From Phoronis australis (Eukaryota; Phoronida; Phoronidae), in NCBI GenBank assembly GCA_002633005.1, contig NMRA01000251.1, positions 187,997-251,996 on the forward strand: a stretch of 64,000 bases of DNA, written 5' to 3'. The notes beneath the pieces were generated by a model. It saw only the letters and a program-made list of their open reading frames with translations. It was not told where the DNA came from and made no database searches. Positions 1-11,800 of the stretch are shown piece by piece; position 1 is the first letter of the stretch; every line of letters begins with the position of its first letter. Made by a program: the position numbers and the translations under genes.

Positions 1-584
1 GCAAATACTTACAGCCGGACAAAATGTTGGCCCCCCTTGTGATATCCTAGATCCGCCACTGCTGTTCTACCATGAACACAACACAACTTAACGCGTGATG
101 AGTGTTACGAGTAAATGAGCAATTCATAGCATCTTTCGAATGTACAATAATCCAATATCATTTTGAAGTTGCTGATTTTTTTATGCTGCCTTAGCGAAGG
201 TTTTTACAGTAGCAACCGATATATATCGGGGGCCTGATTGGATTATTTTGTTACGGCCAGTCTGTTAGTATCGTAAACTTAGTAAAAATTCAGGGGAATT
301 CAACAGCAATTTCTTTAGAATGCAGTTTTATGTAAACATGTCGTATTCAAGCGTTGTCGAGTGTAGAAAAAGTGCATCAATGTTGTGGCACGAACACTAA
401 TCCATGAACCTATGAACTGCAAGTGTGCAGCAGAATAAACTTATGATGATGCTCACAAGGTTAACCTTATATCTACATGTATAGCCTAGTATCTAAATTC
501 CAGATTGCAGGGTCACCTGACGTGGTGCCTCAGCGTCGATATGGCAGATTGCAGTTCTTGAACATTACGACATCGCTCTCAATT
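1..584. other. Upstream non-coding flank of the NRF-6-like gene
   Basis: No coding signal is seen here. Bases 30-62 resemble the edge of a dispersed repeat, but this could not be confirmed without a second copy. An upstream in-frame ATG lies at 477; the residues between it and 585 are not signal-peptide-like, so it is more likely 5' UTR. No convincing TATA box was found. Confidence 0.4.
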
Positions 585-939
585 ATGGAGATCAGCTCTC
601 ACGTTCCTTTCTCGATATTCCTCGTCGTTGTTCTTCACAGCGCGTTCGGCGTTGACACGAAAGAGCTCGATGGGAAACACTACACGGAACACTTTCAGGA
701 CACCATAAAATCGACCAGTTTAAATCATGCAGGAAGTCAAAAGGCGCTTCACCAGTTTCTCTCCTCCATTCCACAACGGGAGTGGACCCGTCTTGCTCAG
801 GCCACCAGTGCTTACGGTAACCTTAGCAACTTTGTTTTGCGGGTTTTAGAGAACGCCACTGGAGTATCAGGTGACTGTCTGGAGTCAACGTTACAAGTAG
901 CGTGGGGACTGGCGCGGAAGGAGATGTGGGCGTTTAAAG
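585..939 (+). CDS. NRF-6-like exon 1: signal peptide and start of NRF domain
   Basis: Begins MEISSHVPFSIFLVVVLHSA, a typical cleavable signal peptide. It contains the first NRF cysteine (GDCLESTLQVAWGL). The donor after AAAG is GTAAAT, leaving one base of a codon. Confidence 0.85.
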
Positions 940-3900
940 GTAAATGGGTGCTATGAAACAAAATGTCTTGACGCGTGCTCTCCATGTGCATAAACATCTA
1001 TATCAGAATCTGAATCTCAGGATTCGCGTGTAAAGTGACATTAAATGGGATCACTCACGTCATCTCCGGCAATCATCTTTGAGCCTACTAATGCCCTGCC
1101 CGTAGGTTGGCGATGGTTCCGCGTTACTTCAACTATTGAAAATAACATCAGTTGTAAAATAAGTCATACTGTGCGGCTGGGCATCAATCTGAACGCGTTC
1201 TATGTTTAGAGCAAAACTAACTCAGTGTGTGCAATGGAAACCAATCAAAGCCCGTCGATTGTACATTGTAGGCAGGCTAAACGTTTTCTGTTTGTGAGAA
1301 ATGTTATCACTTTGTAGCCAGTAAAAATGCTTACAAACCGTAAAACATTCGATTGACTAGAGAGACTGGCAATTCGGAAAATCGGGTACCGGTTCTTGTT
1401 TTAAAGTGTGTATTACGCATTACAAGCAGTGGACCACTATGAAGGTTCTAAGTCCAAAGAAGGTGTTGCTTGTGTTGCAAGTGACTTTTTCTACGGTACA
1501 CGTTCATCTTGCTTCGTTATTCTCCCTTCATATAGCAGAAGAAATGCATTGCGAACCTCGAGACCAACAATAGTTCATTTCGGGCGAAAAAACAACAAAG
1601 TGGACATGTTATCAGCCGACGTAATCGCCACAATGATCGCTCGTCACCAACTGGGTCAATGCAGTTTTCTGTATCCATTTTCCTCTCTTTTTATATAGTT
1701 ATTGATGCCTACGGGAAGATGCAAAGCTCTCTACTGCGTGACTTCCGCTCTTGGAGCCTTGGCTCCTACAGTGAATGCGTAGAACTCGATCAGAAGGAAA
1801 TGAACCGAACAATATTCAAAGGGCAATATTGCATCCTCGCCATACCATTCACGTTGCAGGCACATGTAAGTGAAGGGTAGGGCACAATTTTACATTGAAA
1901 TTCTCTTTCAATTTTTGTTTTTCGATTTCTCTTCGCGTTTGTTAATAACTTCATGCTGAGAATATCAGAAATAACAATAGGCCTATATTTATATACTGCT
2001 AACGTTTTATAAGCCTCGATATTTTGCCGGTGCAGCAACAGAGCGGTCGCCAAAGATGTTTGGTTTTTCACTTCAATTTTTTCTGGACAGGAGTTTTCAA
2101 AATACGCTGATCAACTTTGAAAATCTGCAATGTTCCGACGCACGCAACTGCATCCATTTACATGTAAACTGTAATACAATCTCGATTTGAGTCTCCATAC
2201 CCTTTCCGAAATTGCAAGAATTGCCTTGTAAATCCATTCACAGACAAGTTGTTGGCGACCTACCGCAATAACGCAATTAGACAAAAATACAATGTCATAT
2301 ACATTGCGAGAAAATTTCGACCGAAGTACCTCAGCATGACAAAACGCGTGTACAAGTTTGCCAGTGGCTGGGGGAGTTCTGTAGATCTCTATTGATTGGT
2401 ACTGAAAACATTGACGGTTGTGTTTACGATTTATTTTTTCTGTGATCTGTTTTAATTGATGGAAATAAAAGTCGTTGCGTGATCAACGTTGGTGTAAATA
2501 AAAAGAGTCTTCCAGCCATTAAGATTGCTGTCTCACCGAGTTGACCTAAACATACAAAATGGTTTTGAAGGGCCTAAATTCTTTTGTACTGTACCAGGTG
2601 GCCTTAGAAATATGCCGGATTTTCCTAAAATGTCTACAAATTTTGTATAGTGTGATCATTTTTAAAATTATGGGAATTTCCGCAGAAAGGTACTCCCTCA
2701 AATATTGACGCATGAGTGCTTTTTTGGGAGCGTAGCATTTACCGAATGCCTCAAGTCTGCGGACCTACTTCCGTTGCCACAATTCGAAATTTATGTGATT
2801 TGTAGGAATATCGTCAGCAAGTGTCAAAAAACAAATGTTTTGAGGATATCGGACCTGTTTGGGTTACACGTACATGTATTTACAAAATAAACTTTAAAAA
2901 TGATACACTCACACTACGCCCATTGATACCCATTCAATGGTCATGTCTCTGCACATTTTATTTCATAGCTCCTGGTTTCCGGAGGTGCACCCTGCCATTT
3001 TAAAGTTACTGGACTGTCAAACGATACCCATGCCAAATGAAGTCGTATGGATATCGCAAGCTATTGTTTAATTTGCGAGGCCCATATGACGTGCTTAAAC
3101 GCGTCGCATAGTTGTAGCCTATGAGACGCTACCATTGTTTGCCTTTTTTCGCGCCTTTAATGGATACCTTGCATTACAATACAGGTCACACAGATATATC
3201 AATCAATCGATCAATAATCGTTTATTTCAGTGATCTGAAGCAGTTGCTACCCAACCACAACTTGGCCTTATAAGTCACCATTTCCAAAGAGTACGCACAA
3301 AAATAGGTATACATGAATACAATGACAAAAAAGAAAATCTGACCAATCTTCTCAATCATTATTAATTGAGCTGAAAATACCAATTTGTTCACCAGAGAAA
3401 TGCATTGTAAATAAAACTGATTACTAATTTGATAATAGTGGTGTTGGTGATCAAATACCTTAGGCGCGCATCAGCCGGTTACCGATAAATGCTTACAAAT
3501 CCATTAGTTTTATTATAAGAAAGTGAACAATAGATGCGCCTATATACCGATATCTAAATGTATGCGACAAGCCTGAGCCCTAGTTTCCCGTGGGTAGGCC
3601 TTTTTCTGAATATGCACACCCTGTTTGGGGATTACTAATACTCTATATTTTACCGCACACTATTTTCCCGTTTCTACAGCAGTTATGTCAAATCGAATAC
3701 AAGTCTTGTCTTTTCAGCATCTTGTGTATAAAGAGGCGATGTGCACACCAAAAGCTTGCAACGCAACTGAGATTTCTAGTTTGATCAAATTTTGTAAGTA
3801 TTGTTTTTACGAGTAGTTATACTTCCTTCCTTCCATAAGGTTAGCGTCATCTTGTATGTAGAATCCCTGAGAATAGAGTTTCTATATCTAACCTAAGTCC

Positions 3901-6900
3901 ATTGTTAAACGCTTGTACCTCAAACCTGTTTATTCCCGACATGGAGCAAGTGAGGCCACACGTACAGCAAAGAAGGATGTTTCTTTATCTCGTAAGCTCT
4001 CCAACTGTAGAACATTGTTTTGCGACATCTACATGTATATCTTATCTAAGCGTTTCTTTTTGACCACCATACCGATCCGGACACTTCAACCAGGAAGCAA
4101 TGAGAGAATTTTGCGCATCACAACGGCCACTGATCACGTGAGATCACATGGCCTCTAAAAGACGAGGAGGCACTTGCACCTTCATTTGAAACAAGTAATC
4201 CTTATCAAGTTCACTCTAAAGGGAACCTTTACGAAGGCTTGGATGTTTCTTATGTCACCCGCTGCGCAAAAGATGTACTTCCACTTCTAAGTGGGTGACA
4301 CTAAGCTTCTGCAATATCAGCTTTAGTGTTTCCTGAAAGTTTCTCATAGGATGATATGTTCACTTTTTCATTAACACGTAGTTCAGAATCCAATGCCAAC
4401 TGAGACAAGTTTTTTGGCTTTCAATAGTTTTTGCGGAAGTAAACGAGTTGATCCGGCTACCCTTTAACTCGAAGTCACCGGTCTTCCATCCTGCCGTCTA
4501 CTGTCAGAATCCGGATCGTCTTTACGACGGCAAGGCCGTGGGAGCCATGTGAGTTGTTACGACATATCATTTCATAGATGTTTCCTATCTTCATACAGCC
4601 TACATGTACATGTAGAGGAAGATTGAGTCACTCTGATAAGTGAACATTCCTCTTGTCACAACACGTGAGTGCATAAATGTAGCATTTGAGGTTTTCTCTC
4701 AAAATAGGCCTACTTATATAGATGTAAGACAAAGAGTTTAGAAACCCATCTTGAATTGGTCAGAATGATCTGTTTGAGGCCGAAATCGTTCACTCACATA
4801 GTATGTAATGGGTCAAGAAACGGACCTCTCACAAAACAGATGAGGATTTTTGTTACACATTCGTGAGCTTAGCCCATAATTTTACATTAAGCAAGCGATT
4901 CATTAATTACATGGGTTAGTCCCTTGCACAAGACACAGTATCGTATCCTGAACGTGCAACATCAATATGTAACTTATTCCGTTCTGCCTCAGCGTGGTAT
5001 TAGCTATATTCCTCTTTGCTATCACCATGGCCACGTTGTACGATCTCTTCAATAACACTCGAAAGTCTGATTGTAATGACGGCGACGTGGAGCTGATTTT
5101 GAAAGAAAAGACTTCCTCGGGTAAGTAACTCAACTTCCCTACCGCGTTGAAACCATCAATCCAGTAATCTCCACTATACGGGTGTCGGTCTGTATATGGG
5201 AGCCTATTTGAAAATGATAAATCTGTGATTTTTTTCGCTGTCACGGTAGCTTCGTTTGTACATGAACACCCCATGCAAACTATGCACTGCACGCGTAGTT
5301 TGAGACCTCGGTCCAGCTCTATAGTTTTCTTTGAGTTTTAAGGTTTTAACTATCAGCCGTCATTGGTGTAGCCCCTAATTGCATCTAGAAAATCTCATGC
5401 AACAGGTACTGAATGCTTCCCAGGTTTGTCGTTTATTGGAAGACATGAACTCTAGTTCGTCTAAGCACGTGACTTATTCTGGAGCTAGTTACAAATACTG
5501 TATAGCAGGTAAGCAGACAACAGACGTTAAGTGTAGAATATCAATAATTAGGACGACCCATCTGAATGGAACACTATTTTCGACAATGTTAATTGAAAAA
5601 AAAATGTTTCAATCTTAAACACCTATAATCGTTTCAGGTTGCTGCGACAAGATTATGTTGTCATTCTCCGCTTACAACAATCTACGTAAGATCATGGGAA
5701 CGAGCCAACCAGTTAGCGCGTTAACTTGCCTGAACGGCATACGCTTTCTGAGTATGTCATGGGTTATTCTTGGACACACGCTCGCTTTGTCAACTCTTCC
5801 CATCCTTGCTATAGGTAATTCTGTATTCAAGTTGAACCAGAAATACTAACTAACCTATTGAGACATGTTTTCGGCGTCCGACTGACTTGATGATTTGTCA
5901 CTCGGGCGTTCTGCGGCACCATTTATAATCCAGCTTTCCATGTCAAAAACGTTTCGATTTGGACTACTTTTAATTGTTGGCATCAAATTAGGTGTGAGAT
6001 CAAAGTTTTGAAAGATCGGGCAGGTCGTTCTTGCCTGATAACTGGGTCCACAAATTGGGTTATGGTGGCGTTTTATGCGCCGACCATGGTCTCTAGAAAG
6101 GAGGAACCGTGGTTCTTTGCAAACCCACGCACCCCTTCTTAATATCTGAGTAAGGAAGAAGCTGTTGTCAATTCTGAAGCGGCAATATGTTCCTTTGTGT
6201 GTCATCGCGAGTTTATAGGCGCTTTAAACATGAATCGTTGAAGCTTCTTTTGGAAGTGACACACTAAAAAACTTTAAATGAATGTCACCAGTCTCCATTC
6301 TTGTGTAAAACCTTGGAAAGTACTGGAATCAAACAAAATCGATGTCAAACATCTTCTGCTTCGCAATTTGTCACTTACATGTACACTAGCACCTGGCAGC
6401 CAATCTCCATTCTTCCTCAAGCTTACACTTCCTTGTAACGCAGGTCTTTTCTCCTGGGTGTGACATTTTCCTCGAGACTACAAAATTGCACAAGAGTACT
6501 TGACGTTCTATCTCAAGCGCGCAACGAACGCCGTGTCAAACGTAAAAATTTTAGCATGATGTACAAATGCAGTTTAGAGGAATAATCATCATTAACAATG
6601 AGAATTGGACATGATTGAGAGCAATACTGTATGTGTGCTGTATCATGTTTTGTTACAAAATTGCTGTTGCAGCCTGATCAGAGTGCTCAATTTACAAAGA
6701 ACTGAGTTTGTAAGCACCCAAATTGTAGTGTATGAGAACATAATTATAGCTAATGAGAAAAGGGCGGTATTGACGAGAACGCCCATAAATGTACTTGTAT
6801 GGACCATGAGTACAAATCTCACGGGTCTAGCATGCGCAGCAGTAAACGTTCAGACGCTGAGTTAGGTAATAAGATGGTCTGAATGGTCAGTTTTGATGAC

Positions 6901-8813
6901 CCAGTGTAAAAACTTCAGAAGAAAGGGTCTTCACACTGGTAGAAACGGGCACGTCTTCAAATGTAACCATGAATGTCCATGAGCATCAGTTTAAATCTGA
7001 CTCGTAGTTACCAATGAACTACATGCTAAAGTATTTCAACAAGCACAGTACTAATTGTCATAAAAGATCGATTTTCCCAACGGTACCATTAGTTACGTGT
7101 AGCTGGGTATTCTCCCCTTCCCCTGTCATCACACCCAACGTTTGTTTCCTGTTGCAAGTTGACACTTCCAGGTAATTTGGGCGATGTACCACTAATTCTT
7201 CAGAGATGGGCGACGACTGGAATCGCTAATGCGACAGTAAGCGTGGACACGTTCTTCGTTCTCAGGTATGTGCGTGCGTACGTTGTCGCAATTAGAGGAA
7301 ACAATAGTATTAGAAGGTATAAATGTAAGCTTTGCCACAAATGTGAGTCTGCAAATCATTACAGTGTATACCCCGGTACTTTACCTGGAATAAGGCTAAG
7401 CGCGAGCGCGTGCATGTTTGTGTCAAAGCAATGTCTTAAAATCAAGCTTTTAATGACTACGCCTTTATAAAGTAGTCCACGATCGACCAATACAGTATAT
7501 AAACTGTACCTGAACTGTCTACATGTATTTCAACTGCCAGACATGGTGTGCTAAGTTCAACAATGGAGTTACAAAGTTACAGTATTGAGAGTGGTATATG
7601 TTCCCACTATACATCCGCTGTTTCATGTTTTTGTGGCGATTGCTGGTTCATATAGCAACTGTAGTTATGGTGCCTTAGCTATTTCCAAATCTTAACTGGT
7701 CTTCCTTATCTATGCAATTGTTTTGAGCAGGACACCTGCAAATTACATAAACCTTCCCTGGAAAGTGAGTCTAATTGATCATGTATGCAGTCTGTGATTG
7801 ATGAGGCAGCTTTCAATTCCAGTGGTCTTCTCGTATCCTACCTCTGTCTTAAAGAACTTGACAAAATGAAGAAGGCGTCGTTGATGAGTCACGTTAAATT
7901 CTGGCTGATGTATTACGTTCATCGATATTTAAGGTAACAGGGAACGAGTGATGTTTCTTTTTTGTAGTTGCTCACACGTTCGTGGATCAGTCGCAGTAGC
8001 TCATACACGTATGTTGCATTATCATAAATTTTATGGAAGGCATGTAATAAAAACAAAATATTCCGTTTTCAAAATTTCAGTTAAAAACTCTTTCATCAAT
8101 TTTATTCGTAGATAAATCTTTGGGCGGGTACTAATCGAATTTAAGGGTGCAAGTTCAGAGAAAGCAACTGATCGACTTGCGATGCTGTACTGAACGATTA
8201 GACGCTGACGTAATTCTACATTAGCCCAACATTTCTAAGTTTCCATTCCGAGCTGCATCAAGCTTCGCATAGTACTTCTATGAATCATTTATTTACAAAA
8301 CCCGGGTCCAAACCTTTTGTATTATGATGTTCATGATGTCAAACATGAATTGCCGAGTAGTGGGTACTATAAATATGTGCAAACAATTGTTTGACATATT
8401 GGGATAAGAATTGCTGACGTCTATGATCTAATATTGCTAAAACGGTCTACACATATCATGTGCGAACGAATTAGAAGCAATCCAGGTGGGTCTGACCATC
8501 CCCAATACCACATTGTATGATTCGCTTATTTGAACAATTGGTTATATATTGTTGTTTCTTTACAGGCTGACTCCAGCTTACATGTTGGTACTCATGGTCT
8601 ACTATTGTCTGCTCCCGTACATGGGCTACGGGCCGCTGTGGAAAGAAGACTTCGACCCAGCCTGTAAAAGCAACTGGTGGACAAATCTTCTGTATATCAA
8701 TAACGTAGTTTCTTCCGACAGACAGGTTTGTAAACTGGAACGGAGTCAGGTCGACGTTGTTTAGGGCCCACGTATTTCGTGAGACACCACGTGCTGAAAG
8801 AGGGAGAGGGAGN

Positions 8814-8853
<40 letters not shown>

Positions 8854-11800
8854 TCAATAATGTTTACAAGAAGGGTAAAGCTACATATGTGCAAGAATCC
8901 ATAATAAGTACTTGGCGTAGGAATATTATTTCAAATAACATTAGGTGAGCTAATTAACTCAAAAGGTGACAGGAGTCTAGTTGTAGGTATATTTTTGGTA
9001 GTATGTGATGCAGGTGATCCGCCCACATTATACTTCTCTTCTTAAAATGTCCCAATCGTGTCTCAAATTTCTACGAAGTGCATGCATCATTTACGTTGTA
9101 TGCAGAACGGTAAATGGTTGGACATGTACAAGCAGCCAGGCTACATTAAACGTTCTGCACGACGTGTTTGGCGAGATTTTACAAATTCTCACCAGTCTAA
9201 CACATGGACTTTCAATGGGCCATCTTGCTCGTAACCTTGCTACCAAAAGACCGCCACTGAAAGCGTTAAGATCGCTAAATCAGATTGACGGAGTTACGGA
9301 AGACAAGGTTACATAAACAACCAATGTGACTTGACACACCCCAAAATGTGGGGCATTTTTCGACAATTAAAATCATGATGCTGGAAGAAGTTTGTACAGC
9401 GTTTGTTGTTCTGTTTCAGTGCATGGCATGGTCATGGTACCTCGCAAACGACATGCAGTTCTATGTCATTGCTCCTCTAATGGTCTTGCCTTTGTTCAAG
9501 TAAGTTCAAGAAATTGGAAAATTCGCCTAACAAAAATGTTAGATCTGCCGCCAATCTGTGAAACTTAAAATGATACCAAATCCGGTTTTCGCTTGCTAAC
9601 AGATATGGAACATTACTTCCCATACAATTCTTAAAAAGAAAATATTGCTTTGTGACCTCGACAACTCTCGCTATTTTGGAGGAAAACCTGAAAGCTTCGT
9701 ACAAAGTTCCACCGCCCTGTGTGCATAGCATACATTCATGATATTTGTTTTTTGCGTTCTAGGCCACATAAACAGACCTGTATTATGATTATAAGTAGAA
9801 TGTATTTGGAGCTAGTTGGACCGACGTTACGTTACATTGCACTTCTACAGGTCTGGTCTGCTTGGAACAATGATAGTGGCTGTAGTTGCTATTTCTTCGC
9901 TAGTATCAAGAGGTGTCATATCTGAGCTAAACGGGTTTGGTCCAGGCGGATTCTACGCGCCTTCCGATCACAGGTATTGTGTCTGTTGCTAATAACACCA
10001 GCACATCGACATTGATGAACATCTCATTTGACTCATAAACATCCCGTCATCCTTGTCTAAATAAAAAAGTAATTGCAGGCGGTCTTATACACGTTGTACC
10101 AGACGTGCGCAGGTCGCACATGTTGGCCCATTGCACTGATCATCTGATCCTCGTGTAAAGCAGAAGTGTGCTTTACATACATGTAAGAAAGAGGGTTGCT
10201 ACACCCGTAAGCTCAATATGATTCTATCGAAGCTCTCAGTCTATCTTGATCCTCCTACCCCTACTCAGATATCACACTGGAGGGCATGTCGCGAAAAGGG
10301 TTTATTTTTGAGATACTCACATAAATCACGGCAATCCTCAAAAATGAGCGATTTCAAATCGTAACGTTGAACATGGTTGAAAGGGTAGTGATTTCATGGC
10401 TTTACCTCCAATGTGAAAAAAACATGAGGGATATCTCATTTCGATATTTGCATATCACAGAACTTGAATGACTTCTCTTTGAAAGGAGAACAGGGTAACA
10501 TTTTCCTTGAAAATTTATTTTTGTCTAAAAGTGTACAAAAGCAAGTCCGAATCCCTGTTCGGTGTATGATTTAAAAAACATGGAATCACCATGCCTGACA
10601 ACTATTTTCTCGGAGCGGTGGCTGAGCGCAAGTGCATTTTGGTGTAACTCGTTCATCTGTTCTGCATTCCTGTTGCCAAACGATATTCGTTACATACATG
10701 AAATATTTTAGTCTTTGTTTTGCATGTAAATGCCTGTTTTAGCAACAGCTATCCGGACTATTGGGACCTTTTATACGTCCACCCCTGGACTCGCATAGCC
10801 TCGTACACCGTCGGAATATATGTTGGATATCTGCTGTACAAAAACGAATGTAAACTTCCCATAAGGAACCCGTATCAACGAACGGTAGGTACTTGTACGG
10901 TGTATGAAATAGTCCTGTGCAAGACAAATATCTATCGGTTTCATTGGAGTGAGTGTGTCTATGCGTGCATATAACCGGTGAATTATGTTTCGCTCACGAG
11001 GAACAATTGACTCATGCCTATTTAATTATCGCAGTTAGAATAATTTTCTTCACATACGGGTGCACATGGTGCATTAGATAAAGTTATGCTCCTTGGTCAC
11101 GGTAGTTTACCCTGACTAATACGGTTTGCCTACTAATATATTGTCAAAAAGAGCTTGCTTTTTAACGTGTTTAGTGATTTTAACATGCATTGCCTGTGAA
11201 TCTGGCTTAAGTTTTAACATTCACCACTGAAATGTTCTTCTTGAATATACATGTACTCTCTGATTGTTTTCTGTTGGGCTGGGATTAAATTCGACGTTAT
11301 TTGTTAGAATCATACTCTGTTGTGTACAGGGAAGAGTAATTGCATAAATAGAACCACGTGATATATTTGTAGATTTTTGTCATGTTTGGTTGGGCTGTTG
11401 CGGCATTCTTCTGTCTCGCAACTCTCTACGGTATTTATGGCCCGATGAGTGGCGCTTTGCAAGGTACCGGTTCCTGGGATACCAGCGTTTCAGCCCTCTA
11501 CAACGCCACCTATCGCTTCACTTGGTCACTCGGTGTTGGCTGGGTTATATTTGCTTGTTGCACCGGAAACGGGGGTAATTATGCTTTCAGTACACGGATA
11601 CCGGGTATTCTCTTTTGACGATGTGCTTATTTCAACTCAGCAGTCTTGTTGATTAATATACTATTAGGCTTACCCTCGGTCATTGACTAATCGAAAGGAC
11701 AGCTTTGTGTAGTGACTTGAGTGTGATTTTATCGAGTAGGCTACTTATCATTTTAATGTGGATTAAGAAGTACAATATTTTTATGCACTTAGAAATTGAG

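Noticed and set aside
477-584. Upstream in-frame ATG at 477 as the start of the NRF-6-like protein
   Set aside because: It would place 36 polar residues before the signal peptide. The ATG at 585 opens a standard leader directly.
5406-5510. Exon-like stretch in intron 5 of the NRF-6-like gene, between a CAACAG and a GTAAGC
   Set aside because: It needs phase 1 on entry, and that frame hits a stop. The open frame does not match the family, and exons 5 and 6 join perfectly without it.
5855-6205. 116-residue minus-strand open frame in an NRF-6-like intron
   Set aside because: No recognisable family, no splice context, and it lies wholly inside the intron of a well-supported gene on the other strand.
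10618-10632. tRNA A-box-like TGGCTGAGCGC
   Set aside because: No B box follows within 60 bp and no acceptor stem can be drawn.
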